From positions 8,986,330 to 9,050,329 of the forward strand of contig JABAKD010000009.1 of NCBI GenBank assembly GCA_012845835.1: a DNA stretch of 64,000 nt, given 5' to 3'. Below, one piece after another: positions 49,919 to 61,384 of this stretch (positions within the stretch are counted from its first letter, which is position 1; each line of letters opens with the position of its first letter). Origin of the DNA: Undaria pinnatifida. Taxonomy: Eukaryota > Sar > Phaeophyceae > Laminariales > Alariaceae. Below the pieces are notes generated by a model that was given only the letters and a program-made list of their open reading frames with translations, made no database searches and had not been told where the DNA came from. Position numbers and translations under genes: made by a program.

Positions 49919-50536
49919 TCAACGGCGCTTGGTGCCAGCAATGTCTGCCTGGTCGGTGAATACCGGGCATGCCGTGTCCCCGGCATTGTTCGGATGCGGG
50001 GGTCTATGGTCTTCTACGACTCCCGTCGTGCTTAAAAATAAGTTCACCCCCTCGCCATGGCAAGGCGATGAGTTTCGAGACCTACCAATTATATCGCACG
50101 TGTTGCCTACGGAGAGGAGACAATCAAGACCGCATCGCGCGCTTGCAGCATGCAGCAGGGGGCATGCAACGTGCCGTGTCGTAGCGCATACCATGCTTTT
50201 ACGGGCCAAGCCCTCTAAAGAAATACGATACATCGATTTTGTTTCGGACGTGACACAGGCGAGCCGCGCTTGGTTGTATCGGCATGCACAAGCCTCACCC
50301 ACAGACAGGGTCGTCCGTCCGCATTTCGTTTGTGGGTGCGTGAGCGCGTGCGGGCTCTCGCTCCTCCAAAGCACACGTCGTCGCCGACGCTTCATGGCTT
50401 TACACGGCAGGACCGACTTGTTGGCGACTAGTAAAACTGCGCGTGACGGTGACGGCTCGGGCGTACTACTAGAGCCATGCTGCGGTAGGGTGCCGCCAAT
50501 TTTTTCTGAGGAGTTTTTCGCCAGCAGAGCTCTCAA
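49919..50536 (-). CDS. Unrecognised 205-codon open frame, probably repeat-derived
   Basis: The frame is open for 618 bp and ends CPVFTDQADIAGTKRR. A 639-bp frame overlaps it on the opposite strand (49929-50567), so base composition alone may keep both open. The bases encoding its C-terminus recur in inverted orientation at about 22630-22670, where they read FTNQADIACTKR, which suggests a dispersed repeat. No domain recognised. Confidence 0.25.
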   Translation of the reverse strand: MRALLAKNSSEKIGGTLPQHGSSSTPEPSPSRAVLLVANKSVLPCKAMKRRRRRVLWRSESPHALTHPQTKCGRTTLSVGEACACRYNQARLACVTSETKSMYRISLEGLARKSMVCATTRHVACPLLHAASARCGLDCLLSVGNTCDIIGRSRNSSPCHGEGVNLFLSTTGVVEDHRPPHPNNAGDTACPVFTDQADIAGTKRR

Positions 50537-51005
50537 CCCAACGCATAAACCCGATTATGAAAAATGAAGAAACAATACGCCCAAGTGTACTTGAATAAAT
50601 TGAGTTTCAACCATTCAATCGGTCGTACTCACATCTGACGTTTCTTATTTTTTCAAAAAACAATTTGACAGAACATGGCTACACGGTAGGGGGGGGGGGG
50701 GGGGTTGAGCCATTCGCCCGCGAGTGACTCGGTGCCTCGAGTGAAAACAATACCTTGGGGCGATTTCATGATTTCATTCATTTTGGCGCGACGTAACCAA
50801 CCATTTCATGTGGCGGTTTCACGTCGCAAACAAAAATCAGCGCGAAAAGCTGAAGGCCGCAAAGGAACTTTGGGGGGGTCACTCGCGAGAGAGACCCCAA
50901 AAGCCACTGCAAAAGGAGGCCCCAAGAATTATCCCCTGCCGTACCACGGTATGAGCACTCCCCCCCACGAGACTGGTTATCTTCCAGTCCCCACCCCAAA
51001 AACAG

Positions 51006-51560
51006 ATGTTTTTTTTAACGAGCGTTTCATGGAGCCTGCTCGATACGAGGAAGGATGCTATGAAACAATTATCTTGTTTTCCGTATAGTTTCTTGTTTGC
51101 AAAGGACTATCGAGCGGTGATGTCGGGGGGTGGCAAAAGGGCACGGCATTCCAGGGAGCTGGTTTCAAAACCGGCCATTTCGTCAAAGAAAAATTGGGGG
51201 GGCTATCGTAGAACAATTCATGACCTGCATTGCAACACAAAAATGAGATTCGAACGATATTACTGCCAGGTGGCTCCTCAGTCGTTAACTCCTAGTACGC
51301 CAAAACCCTTCTACTGATTCTACGATAGCCCCCCCCAGAAACAACGATTTTCTCTAACGAACGTTTCATGGCTGTTCGAGACGACAAAGGCCGCTATTAA
51401 AAGATAGTCTCCACACGCTTTATTGTTTGCGAAGGGCTATCGAACGATGACGTCGGGGTGGCAAAGGGGCACCGTATTTCAGGAGATACGGCCGGGAGCT
51501 GGTTTAAAAACCGGCGATTTCGTTAAAGAAAAGCTGGGGGAGGGCTACCGTAGAACGAAG
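51006..51560. repeat. Diverged tandem duplication, about 340-bp spacing
   Basis: taacgagcgtttcatgg, aaggactatcgagcggtgat, agggcacggcattccaggga and ctatcgtagaac in 51.02-51.21 kb recur in the same order as taacgaacgtttcatgg, aagggctatcgaacgatgac, aggggcaccgtatttcagg and ctaccgtagaac in 51.35-51.56 kb. Confidence 0.75.
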
Positions 51561-51989
51561 TCGCCAAAATAGTACCCGGTACGAGTACACCCCTGTAATC
51601 GTACCACGCGTCATTATTAACAGAGCACGGCACACAAGGGTCTCTCGTGTATGTGGTGCGTCTGGGGTGCGTCCCCTGTTCCCTATTAAAATCAAAATCC
51701 CGAAAAAGGCTTGTAACTCCCCCTTGGAACTTCAGAGAGGGAAAAATCGACAAACTCGAACTAAGTTTTTGACGAGTATTACGGCGTCCGTTTACACGAA
51801 GCGACGCGTGCTACGATAGAAGTATTACTAGCAATTTGTATGGAAAACATATTTTCTGGACGACGGGGCGTTCCTGGACCCGAAATCGTCGGAGATTTTT
51901 TTTTTTTTTTTCTTTTCGAAGTATGAATGTTGTTTACACCTAGGACACATGAGTTTTGGTCATCGGGATGCACTTTTCAGTTTCAACTC

Positions 51990-52480
51990 AAAATATATAT
52001 TTTTGGGTTGTCATGTATTCGTACTCGTGGGTTCGAATCCCACGGTGGTCACCACTATGGAACCTGGTCTCTTACGGGGTCCCGGTGTCGAAGCGGAGAG
52101 GGCGGTCCCGGAGGTCTGGTACTCGTCGCGGAGCGGAAGTCGAAGCGGAGAGGGCGTCGCGGTGCTGAGGTCCCTTGACGATCGTCCTCACAGCGGACGC
52201 ACGCTCAAAACCTTTCTTTCTTATATGTAGCAAGGAGATGCTAAAGCTAGAGCTAGAGTGACGGTGGGCTTATGCCCTTCGTCATGCGGCGGGATCATCT
52301 TTCGGTGGCTGACCTTCCGGGGACGGGTCAACGCCGTCTATGACGGGTGACGCCGTTCGCGACCCGGGATCGTGTATTGCCTGACCGGTGACGTGTCCTC
52401 TCGCGTATGCGTGTACGCGATCTACGATAGGTATCTACGACCCTGTCTTCCACATACATGTGTTTAGAGATAAAAGTGTG
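51990..52480 (+). mobile_element. tRNA-derived SINE family B, copy 1
   Basis: gtgggttcgaatcccacggt at about 52028-52047 forms a perfect 5-bp T-stem with a 7-nt TTCGAAT loop, followed by ggtggtc-A-CCA, a tRNA 3' acceptor strand with CCA encoded. A downstream body of about 420 bp ends in gaccctgtcttccaca and matches copy 2. The 5' tRNA half is not recognisable. Confidence 0.6.
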
Positions 52481-53508
52481 GTGCCTCAAGAAAAAAACCG
52501 GTGCGCGCACTTTTTTCATACCGTAGCATGTGTGTCAAGCAAAGCGGGCTCTACCCTATACCTGATACCGGCTTTTAGGGGTTTGGTCAGATTATTCCAT
52601 TCCGAGCTACATTCCAAGGGAGGCATACGAAACGCGCGCAGCAGGATGTACTATAATACTTGCAATGCCGCTGGCGCGCCGACACTATCACAGCCGGTTT
52701 TGTTTCGAGCTCGCATTTTTTTGTGGGCCCCACAAAAGGGCTTATTATGTTCTATTTAGAACTGCGCCCACACTTCCTTGTGGGGACAAACTGATAAGTC
52801 ATCCCACGCTAGGCAAGAGGTGCAGCAGATTCTAATATTTTTTCTGGGCTCCTAACCTGAGGAAAAGCTCAATATCTCACCCGAAAAACGAATTCGAAGA
52901 CGTTCGTTCGCGCAACCCGACAAAAAGCGTATGTCTATGCCCTAGCCCTAAAAAACATACCTGGTATATATTCGTGAAGTTATCATACTAACCCATAGTT
53001 CCACACCCCTGGGGACCTCAACCGCTCACAAACCTTTAGACTAACAACTGCAACCACTACCGTCGGATGACCCCCACCTGGAAAAAAAAATAGCGTGGGA
53101 TATTTATTCTAGCATAGCAGTACGGACGTTTCGGGCGTTCGGGGTCGCTTAGGGCTCAGTCAAGGTTTCCGCACGTCTTCTCACCCTCTAAGCACATCCT
53201 CTTAACTTGAGAATGTCTGCACCTTTCTTGGTCCCACTTCTGCAAGAAAAAAGAGGCGCCGTGGTCTCGCTTGTCCCGCTCCCAGCACAGAGCAAGGCGA
53301 AAAAAACAGCAGTGCGTCCCAAAAGGTGCGCGGCATCATTGCCCCTTGACGGACCGACAGCCGTCAAGCAAGGAACGCCACACACTAAAACTAGTATGAT
53401 ACGTCCAAGGCCAAGGCCCTCGACGGACAGAAGTCAAGCAAGAAACTCTACACGCTAACACTAGTACGATAAGTCCAAAGACGCCTTGACGGGTCAAAGC
53501 TAGACCAT

Positions 53509-53994
53509 CAACCGACGTCTTTGATCCTATGCGCCCACTGGCATTGGAAGGTAGAAATCATCCTCCACCACCAGCTACTACAAGTAACAGTGCGCGGTGG
53601 GGGTGTGACCGGGGGTCCGACAACAAAAGTAGTAGAACGCCCGAACGGCTCCATCTCAAATTTGGTTCCTCCGCCTGGTCAAGAAAATGATAAAAACAAA
53701 AACACTTGGCCGGGCTCTTTCCCTCCCTGCCTCTTGCCTGCCTCCCACACAAGAAGCCGACATTACCCAACAAACTCGAAACACAAACATAAAAAACCAT
53801 GTACCACAAGCCGTCGCAAAACTTGAAGATGGCAAGCGCCGCCGCCGACAGTAGTCAAACAATTGACAGCATCTACGCTATATAGCCCGGGCGCGAGTGA
53901 GGGGTGGTCGTACCGCTCCTCGCACAGTACCTGGTCGTCTGGAAAGCATCTGATACCCCGGCAGCCCGGGCTGCTTGGTGCCGTCGATGCCGTA
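53509..53994 (-). CDS. Possible two exons of an unrecognised minus-strand gene
   Basis: Segment 53931-53994 follows a pyrimidine-rich acceptor ending in gcgag. It encodes YGIDGTKQPGLPGYQMLSRR and ends at a GTACTG donor in phase 1. A second segment from 53674, after cttgaccag, joins in phase and reads GGTKFEMEPFGRSTTFVVGP, open to a stop near 53509. No family recognised and no further exons found. It may be a gene remnant or chance. Confidence 0.25.
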
Positions 53995-54710
53995 CTCGCA
54001 AAAACAAAATCGAAAAAAAAAACGTTTTTGTTTTCCCTCTGAATGTCCCGAAGGGGTAATAAACCCTTCCACTACTGCAAAAACGATCCCACTCTACTTC
54101 CAAGAAACTTGTCGCCAAACACGTGGGCGCAGTGGCACAAAGGGTTCGTTAATGGTAAGTCAAGTCAAGAGTGTCGCGTTCTCGAGAGGGAGGCGGGCCA
54201 AATTCGGTCAATGTCGAAACCGTTACAACTTTTCCACATGGCATAAAAACGAGTTTCAAGGGTATGCTTAGTCGGGTACGAAGAGTGTACACTTTGAGGT
54301 TCTCGGGCACCATTTTTCAGTAGGGTATATATACACTCTGGGGTACTCGAGCAACATTTTTTTGCCATATTCGAGTACGTACCCCGGTACTATTTTTGGG
54401 TCATACTCGGTCATACTCGGGCAGGTACCCGGGTACCCTCAGAGTGTACTGGTACACTCTACTACAGTAGATCCCCTTGAAAAAATCGTAGATTTATTTC
54501 ATCCTTCTAGAGGTGCAGCGGGCAGCAGCAGCAGTGCCAGCGACACCCAAGCAGGCCGACGACAAAACATGCCATCAAACGAGGCACCCAAAAAGGTAAA
54601 CGAGGGAAAAGCTAGCCCAACAGTAGGCACATCACACCACACGGCACGCCGTCAGCAAGGCACACAAAGGGCCCGGCCGCAAAAGAGAGAACGGACTACT
54701 ACAAGAACAA

Positions 54711-54980
54711 AATCCAGGGAAGCTCACGGGACGGGCATAGGGGACAACAGGCCCACCCCACCCCACCCCGTGTCGACCCGATCCGCCGTCCCGTCCCGAC
54801 CCGACCCGGCACGCTCTACCCCAAGAGTACCCGCGAGAACCGATTACCACGAAAGAAAAAAGCCAGACACACGCACGGGACGGATAGGGGTATACAGTCC
54901 CACCCTGCCCCGTTCCGGCCCACCTCGCTCCGACCCGCCCAACCCCGACCCGGCACGTCCTAGCCAACGAATACCCGCGT
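54711..54980. repeat. Tandem duplication of a CCCGACCC-rich unit (about 140 bp)
   Basis: cacgggacgggcatagggg, cgacccggcacgctctacc and aatacccgcg words occur in two successive units just 3' of the SDR stop codon at 55009. The 216-codon plus-strand frame here follows this composition. Confidence 0.7.
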
Positions 54981-55008
54981 TTCCTCTCTTTTCCTGCAGC
55001 CATCATCA

Positions 55009-58000
55009 CTAAGCCATTGCATTTAATCGTTTTGCCTCCGCGAAGAACTTCATGAGGGCAGAGAACTTGCCACCTATCGCCCAGGCGACGCCCATGGTCA
55101 TGCTGCCCAGGGTGGCCATGGCCGGCCGGTAGTATCTCTTCGGCATGGGCGAGACGTCCGGTCTGACCTTGGCCAACAGGGTCTTCCAGTTCGTGGGGCT
55201 GCGGGGAAGCGACAAAAAAGGAAACAAAAAAAAAGCATAACAGCACATGTAAATAACCTTACAATAGAAATGTCAAATGAAAAGGAACATGGTGTTCCAG
55301 TTCATGGAGTTGCGTGGGAAGCGACAAGAACAAAAAACACAAGCCGGAAGTAGAGCAAAATAAAACAGAAACAAACTAGTACTACAAAAGGAGAGAAGTT
55401 ACTGTGATTACACCAACACCAACACCAACACCAACACCGACACTAACATCAACACCAACACCCACACAAACACCACCACCACCACCACCACCACCAACAA
55501 CAACAGGGGTTATGGGACGTTACACCCCCTAACCCCTGTTCATCGCTCCACCACAGGACGCGACCATATATTTCACGCCCCATCGCGGGTATCACACGCC
55601 ACGTAAGGTGCGGGCATATATACCATTAACGCCAGTACTGTACATCGCTTTCATCAAGCGAGCCGCGTCAGCGCAGAAACCTTATACTGTAAACGGGGTG
55701 TATATAAGGTGTATCCTACATACGTCTATACCCCCGCGAGCCACCCTCCCCTCACCCGCCCTTGTTCTTTCCCCAGGAGCACGTCAAGGTAGCCCCGGCT
55801 GCGTTTTTGCTGAGCATCGACGCCACCAGGAGGTCTGCCACGTCCTTGCGAGATATCGTGTACATCGGCTGCGACTTCAACATGGATGTCGGTTTGCCGT
55901 CAGACTCCAGGAGCTAACACCGGGAATGGGGGGGAAGGTGAGGGGAGTCTGGTGAGGGGAAGCGATGGTAGGAAGGCATAAGCCAGGCGAAATGGCGGTG
56001 CGCGTCCAAGCCGCGGCCTCATAAAAAAACTGAAAAAAATAGTTTTTACCGCGATTGAACATGTGAAAAAGCGTCAAGTCAAGACCATTGGTGGCTGTGA
56101 TATAGGCACGACACGATGGTGCATACGTGGATGCGCCGGAGTGCCGTACGGACTCGCGGCTTTCCCGGCTGAAAGACAGCCTCGACGCCGTGCATTTTTT
56201 CGATCGATGACCCACAAGTAGACCCTCCTAAAGCGTCAGATATTAAGCACGCATTATCGGCATTGTAAGCAAAACTAGACTCTAGTTTTTAGCTACGAAT
56301 AGTTGATGTAACTTGCCCGGTTACTCGCGCGGTTCTAATTAATTTTCCTTTCGTTTTCATTAGCTTTTCTTCGTGTGATCCTTGCGTCACCTCCGTGATT
56401 TCAAGACAACCACATCCCGAAGGGAAAGCTTGTTATAACGATATTTCAAACAGTTTTTACATTTTTGTTTTCAAGTTTTACAAATTGTTAAAACGAGCGG
56501 CCGGTGTATCACGCAGCTTGCAAAGATGAGTAACGTTCCTAAATTTAATCGACCTCACAGCTATACAAAAAACTACCAGGTATAAATTAGTTAACAACTT
56601 TGGATTCAGCAACTTCCCACACCCTCGTGAAATTCCTCCTCACCAGAGAGGCATCTTTTGGCCGGGGCTTGTCCGTGAGAGATCCAGGCCGCACCACGGT
56701 GTAGGCTAGCCCGTTCTCGGCTGCCTCTCTCATAGCCTTCTCTCCCTCATATTGCCACCTGTCCGCAAATAAATTTTTGTTCCACATGGAAGAGCTTTGA
56801 GTTGTTGCACGGTGGGGGGAGATATCAAACAGTATTGCAGCGTGCTGCAAAAACACAGCAACAACAAAAACATCAACAACAACAACAAAAGCAACAACCA
56901 ACAACATCAACTACAAAAACAACAACGACAACATCAACGACGACAACAACAACAACAACCACAACAACGGCATCAACAAAGCTCCAGATACATTATGCGC
57001 TCCGCGCCGTCGCTCAATCGCTCCGTCGGCGTGCGTGTACCTTCGGTTTCATAAGTCCAGCGTCTCGGTTAGAAGACCGAACGGGACGCAACTCCTCCCC
57101 GCTTCGACGTCGGTGCCACTATAATGCTGACTTTACGTTACAGTGGGTACCCCGATTGAAGAGCGCCCCGTGGCACGCCAAAACAGGCGCTCTTGACTAC
57201 GCACTACTCTTATCTGTAGTGTGCAGTATATGGCTTCTAGTATGGCGGGAGTCGCCGACTTGACCGGTCTTAAGTCCCAAATGCTTCTATTAAAATTGCT
57301 TGGGGGCTCTTAAATTCTATTAAAATTGCTTGGGGGCTCTTAAATCGGGGTACCCACTGCATTTCCTTCCCCTCAAATCTAGCTCGTGGTCATTTTTTAT
57401 AAAAACAGCCAAAAAAAAAAAAGCTTTACGATGGAAGAAAACAAGTCCACAACGGTCGTCCGCTTCCTCTCACTTGACGGCCATGGAGACGAGAAGATTC
57501 AGCAGGTACGTGAAGGGGTTGAAAGCGGACAGACCCACCGCGAGCCCGGTGATGCGCACCATCCGCCTAATGCCTGTCTTCTGCGCCGCCTCAATGATGT
57601 TCTTCGTCCCGATGTAGTTGATGTAATACGGGTGAGTCCTCTGCTTGTCCTTCTTAGGATGCGTCCAGAGGTCCCGAGGCTGGGCAAGGCGAGAAGTGCC
57701 ACTGTTCTCGGGAGGGGGGAAGGAGGGGAGGAGAGCGGGGGGAGCGGTGTGTGTTGGGGGGGGGGGCAAGCGTACCCGGCGATGAAGAAGGGATGGCGGC
57801 AACAATGCTGTCGTTGTTCACGAGGCATCGCATGTGCGGGTACATATTATCAGGCGGACGTGTGCACGAGCTCAGACATTGGGCGGCAAAATAAATAATC
57901 GAAATACAGATATGGCTGGACCAAGCTTAGTCCGGCTCAGTTGGTTGTGCCATAGGCTCAGCAGGCCTTGTACTTCCACTCCCCGAGCCCCCTAAAACAC

Positions 58001-61000
58001 CCCTCTTTGTTACTTTCCATCCCTTCTCTTCATGCGACTTGGCTAGCCTGCACTCGCGCGCGCCTCGCGTGCAGGCTAGCGAAGTCCCAAGGAGAAAAAG
58101 GCTGGACAGTCACCAAGGCCGATGGTTGAAGAGGCGCGCGTCAGTTACATCAAGCCGGTTCGGGGATAAGAATGCTAGGCTCGCCGAGCCTGCGGTACAA
58201 AATATAGCACGAGCAGCGAGCGTAGCCGTAGCAAGCGTCGGTGAAATCAATTAGAAAGAGGAGGGACAAGTGCTGCCAAACAGCGAGCACCACTCCTCTG
58301 GTAAGCACCCGTGCAGGACAAGTACATGCAGACGGCCAGTCGAACACTGCAGCAGACTTAGCACATAAGCAGCAGCCTCCGACCGTTTCAGCAGTACCGG
58401 ATGAGCCATAGAAACAACTAGAAGACTCAAGAAGTGTATTCAGCGTAAGACTGATACGTTTTCACCTTTCGTGGAACCGCGAGCTTTGCATAATATCTGG
58501 TATGTTTCTACTGCATCCCGCAAACAGGATGAAATACAGTGGGTACCCCGATTTAAGAGCGCCCCGTGACAAGCCCAAACATGCGCTATTAATTACAAAG
58601 CGCTCTTATCTGTAGTGGGAAATACATGCCTTAAGTGTGGCGGGACATTCCGAGTTGACCGCTCTTAGCTCCTGAATGCTCTTAAATCGGGTGCTCTTAA
58701 AGCTGGGTACCCACTGTATGCAATGGCAAGCTTCATCATGCGACGAGGGCCAGGAAACACAACCCGAAGCTTTCCACACGTTCGCACTGAGTGGGTATCA
58801 CCGACACCCCACCCCTGTCAGCGCGTCGTCGAAGCGCGTACGAGTAAACACCAGCGCAAAACAACCACGACGCGCACAACGTCACGATTGACACAGCGAC
58901 CGATATACCATGCATATCTGGTAAATTCGTACCGACACCCCTGAGAGTGTTCAACCTCAGGAGTGCTGATGGTATTCCCTCCAAAAAAGGATTCGTAACG
59001 CGTTCAAACTCATGGGTTCGAATCCCACAGTGGTCACCAATGTTGAACCTAGCCCAGTCCCAGAGCCGGTGATACCGCCGTGGACGGTTCCTCCAGCGCT
59101 GGTCCCTCGTCGCCGTCTTCACGGCAGATGTCACCGGAAAATTGAAATTTCTTCGCATGTACCAGGTACTGGGGAACGCCAAAAGGAAAATGATGACCCG
59201 TGGGGCTTTACACGCCCCAACCGAATCTCCGGAGTGTGGTCGCAAGGGACATCCTATCCATATGCCCATCTACGTAGGAACCCCGAGGATGAAGTCAGAA
59301 TGTCCCGTGGTGACCACAAGAACATCCAGATGATTTCCGCCGGGAGTCGATCAATCTCGTCAATGACGGGGAGACGGAGGGGGACCGTTTGCGACCCAAG
59401 ATCATAGGCTGTCTGACTTGAGACGAGTCTCTCCGTACATGCATCTTACGAGATCTACAACGAGTACGTCCGACCCTGTCTTCCACAGTAACTGCGAGGG
59501 AACACCGGTTTCTTACTTCCGACGACGCCAAAAAATAGAGGCTCATTTCCAGCCCCGCGTGTCCGATTTTTCATTACGTGTCCCACCCGACGACCGGGTC
59601 TCCCAAAACACAACACCTAAATAACTTTTTGGGACGCATACACCCCAATGACAACATGGCATTTTGGTTGGGTTGGGTTGGGTTGGGTTGGGTTGGGTTG
59701 GGTTGGGTTGGGATGGGTTGGGTTGGGTTGGGTTGGGTTGGGTTGGGTTGGGTTGGGTTGGGTTGGGTTGGGTTGGGTTGGGTTGGGTTGGGTTGCGTTG
59801 CGTCGGGTTTGGTTCGAGTGGATTGGGTTGGGATGGGACTTTTCTGCTTCCCACCAAAGCACATAGCTGACCACAGATACAAACATCCACCAGCGTGAAT
59901 TCCCAGAGAGAGCTACAGCAGTATCATAAATGAATTGTTGGTGAAGGGAAGACGAAATTGGCCGAGGAAGATGGACGACGCTCCCTGTAAAGCGCAAGTC
60001 GTCGAGGTGATAATGCCCCTATCGCTAGCCATGCCCATCCTTCAAAATCACGAAAAATACCACAACAGGCAAGCAGCATGGCAACACAGTGGCGCCAGGT
60101 GGGTGCTACAAACCAGTAAAAAACGCCCGATAATGCCCCTTTCGCTATCCATGCCATGCCTCATATCACAAAAAGACTACAACAGGCACGCAGCATCGCG
60201 GCACAGCGGCGTCGGGTGGGTGTTACAAACCAGTACAAAAGTGCCCGCAATAAAGCAGCACTTCCACACGCGAACTCACTGGCAATCGATGCACGATTGG
60301 CAGTCCTCCATCGCCGCCATCAAGCTCGACTGTAGGAGCAAACACACAACAGGAGCAGGAGGAGAAGGAGGAGAGCAGGAAAAGCAGCAAAGCTCTTTCC
60401 GTGAGAATATCAAAGGAGGCTCGAGCGATGCCGAAGCAAGCCCGTCGAGGTACGTACCAGGCATCAGGTACAGCGCGACGCCAATTCGCAAGGAAAAACT
60501 GCAAGACACAGCACATGCTCGGAACACCAGTCGAAACCAACACTTGATTCGGCGGAAACGTAACACAAGCGCGCGATCGAAAGCATTACACACAGGTTGC
60601 AAATACGACTCTCGACGAAAATCCTCGATCTCACGGCTGCGCGTGTCTGTTTTCTTCCGTTTTTAGAAAAACAGTAAAAGCGCGATTGCGTCGCGCCGTC
60701 CCCGATATCGTCTTTCTCAAGCGTGCAAAACTAAAGAATTTTATAATCCAGTGTGGCTTTCCTTGTTTTACGTTCTCCGTCAAAGGTAAAAACCATCCGG
60801 GTATTCTACGGGTCACACGAAACGGCCCGCGGGTCGGATCACGAGGTTTACAAAACAAATTCGGGGATCGAGTCCGGTCGGGTCAGGATTTTTTCCATTA
60901 TCACGGGTCGGGTCTCACGGGTCGGGTCGGGTTACCCTGACCCGATCCGACGTGGGAGAAATTTCCCGACCGATAAAAAGCCCTGTAAAAATACATTACA

Positions 61001-61138
61001 TATTATAGGGTGCGTACAGATGTGTCCTAGGCCGCTTACCTTGTCCAATACATCGCCCAGGACGACCTCGATCGGCCCATTGCCGAGGTCCCTCTTTCGC
61101 GGGTAGAAATTGTTGACGTCCCTTACCATCGCCCGCAC
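55009..61138 (-). CDS. Atypical SDR / NmrA-like NAD(P)-binding protein, 3' six exons
   Basis: Exons, 5' to 3': 61040-61138, 60280-60329, 57474-57701, 56644-56758, 55756-55913, 55009-55198 (stop TAG); phases agree throughout and give 279 residues. The first visible exon, VRAMVRDVNN then GPIEVVLGDVLDK, matches the strand after the Rossmann glycine motif. A 50-bp exon adds SLMAAMEDCQSCIDC and joins to HGTSR. The third exon carries THPYYINYIGTKNIIEAAQK and RMVRITGLAVG, the active-site Tyr/Lys region of atypical SDRs. Then come LAYTVVRPGSLTDKPRPK and SRKDVADLLVASML, the usual NmrA/Tic62-like C-terminal motifs. The tail has a possible membrane-associating stretch (ATLGSMTMGVAWAIGG). The nucleotide-binding glycine-rich exon was not found up to 64000 and probably lies outside. 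Substrate unknown. Confidence 0.83.
56510..56580 (+). repeat. GCTTGCAAAGATGAG family, short copy
   Basis: tgtatcacgcagcttgcaaa followed by gatgagtaacg and tcgacctcacagct. In the intron 3' of the SDR exon at 56644-56758. Confidence 0.7.
57141..57359. mobile_element. MITE-like element, GTGGGTACCC termini (copy 2)
   Basis: Starts ttacagtgggtaccccgatt and ends atcggggtacccactgc, an inverted repeat of about 17 bp; the flanking TA suggests a TA target duplication. It contains an internal direct duplication of a 29-bp segment (ctattaaaattgcttggggg). It lies in an intron of the SDR gene and has no coding capacity. Confidence 0.65.
58537..58716. mobile_element. MITE-like element, GTGGGTACCC termini (copy 3)
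   Basis: Starts tacagtgggtaccccgattt and ends agctgggtacccactgta. The inverted termini sit beside TA on both sides. The inside shares gctcttatctgtagtg and aagagcgcc with the other two copies. About 180 bp, non-coding, in an SDR intron. Confidence 0.7.
58960..59490 (+). mobile_element. tRNA-derived SINE family B, copy 2
   Basis: catgggttcgaatcccacag with tggtcacca at about 59011-59039 repeats the T-arm and CCA of copy 1. The body shares gacggtgaacc-type starts, a gcgacccaagatc/gcgacccgggatc word, cgatctac-like words and gaccctgtcttccaca. It lies in an intron of the SDR gene. Confidence 0.6.
59662..59840. repeat. (TTGGG)n array (copy 2)
   Basis: About 30 near-perfect pentamers followed by degenerate TTGCG/TCGGG steps, in an SDR intron. 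Interstitial, so not a telomere. Confidence 0.92.
60010..60245. repeat. Tandem duplication, about 120-bp units
   Basis: gataatgcccctatcgctag to gggtgctacaaaccagtaaa is followed by gataatgcccctttcgctat to gggtgttacaaaccagtaca. Both contain caacaggcacgcagcat. In an SDR intron just 3' of the 50-bp exon. Confidence 0.85.
60580..60666 (+). repeat. GCTTGCAAAGATGAG family, diverged copy
   Basis: cattacacacaggttgcaaa, gactctcgacgaaaatcctc and gatctcacggctg keep the order of the 36.0-kb element. In the SDR intron between 60329 and 61040. Confidence 0.65.
60793..60985. mobile_element. MITE-like element with CGGGTC interior (copy 3)
   Basis: Begins near gtattctacgggtcacacg, contains cacgggtcgggtctcacggg and ends gaccgataaaaagccctg. 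Termini are more diverged than in copies 1 and 2. It lies in an intron of the SDR gene. Confidence 0.55.
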
Positions 61139-61384
61139 CTGTCGCGAACGTTCCCGCAGTCGCCCGTGGGAAAGTGGAAATAAAAGGGGGAGCTGCAGCG
61201 CAATGCATCGCGACAAAGCAAAGAACACTGCTGCTGCGCAAAAACAAAGAAACTATGACATTATACGCTCGTTGATCCGACGTCGATGGTCTCACAACTG
61301 GATGACAAAAACATGTGCCTGGTACGCCACCATGAGGGAGCGGGAAGCGTCGGAAGCCTGTCTTCACGCTCGCGGAATTTCTGG

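Larger units (their letters stand above)
48640..53508. other. Intergenic, repeat-rich; no gene recognised
   Basis: Contains a GCTTGCAAATATATG relative (48.79-48.93 kb), a GGT-rich tract (49.33-49.50 kb), the unassigned open frame at 49.9-50.5 kb, a diverged direct duplication at 51.0-51.56 kb and a tRNA-like SINE at 52.0-52.48 kb. Confidence 0.45.

Noticed and set aside
49929-50567. 212-codon plus-strand frame
   Set aside because: Overlaps the minus-strand frame whose C-terminus recurs at 22.6 kb; no motif supports the plus strand.
52028-52053. Functional tRNA gene
   Set aside because: Only the T-arm and 3' acceptor are recognisable; no matching 5' acceptor, D-arm or anticodon stem, and CCA is encoded.
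54362-55012. 216-codon plus-strand protein
   Set aside because: Composition follows the CCCGACCC tandem duplication and it overlaps the SDR 3' end; no domain recognised.
59662-59840. TTGGG array as a telomere
   Set aside because: It is internal, inside an intron, and flanked on both sides by unique DNA and exons of one gene.
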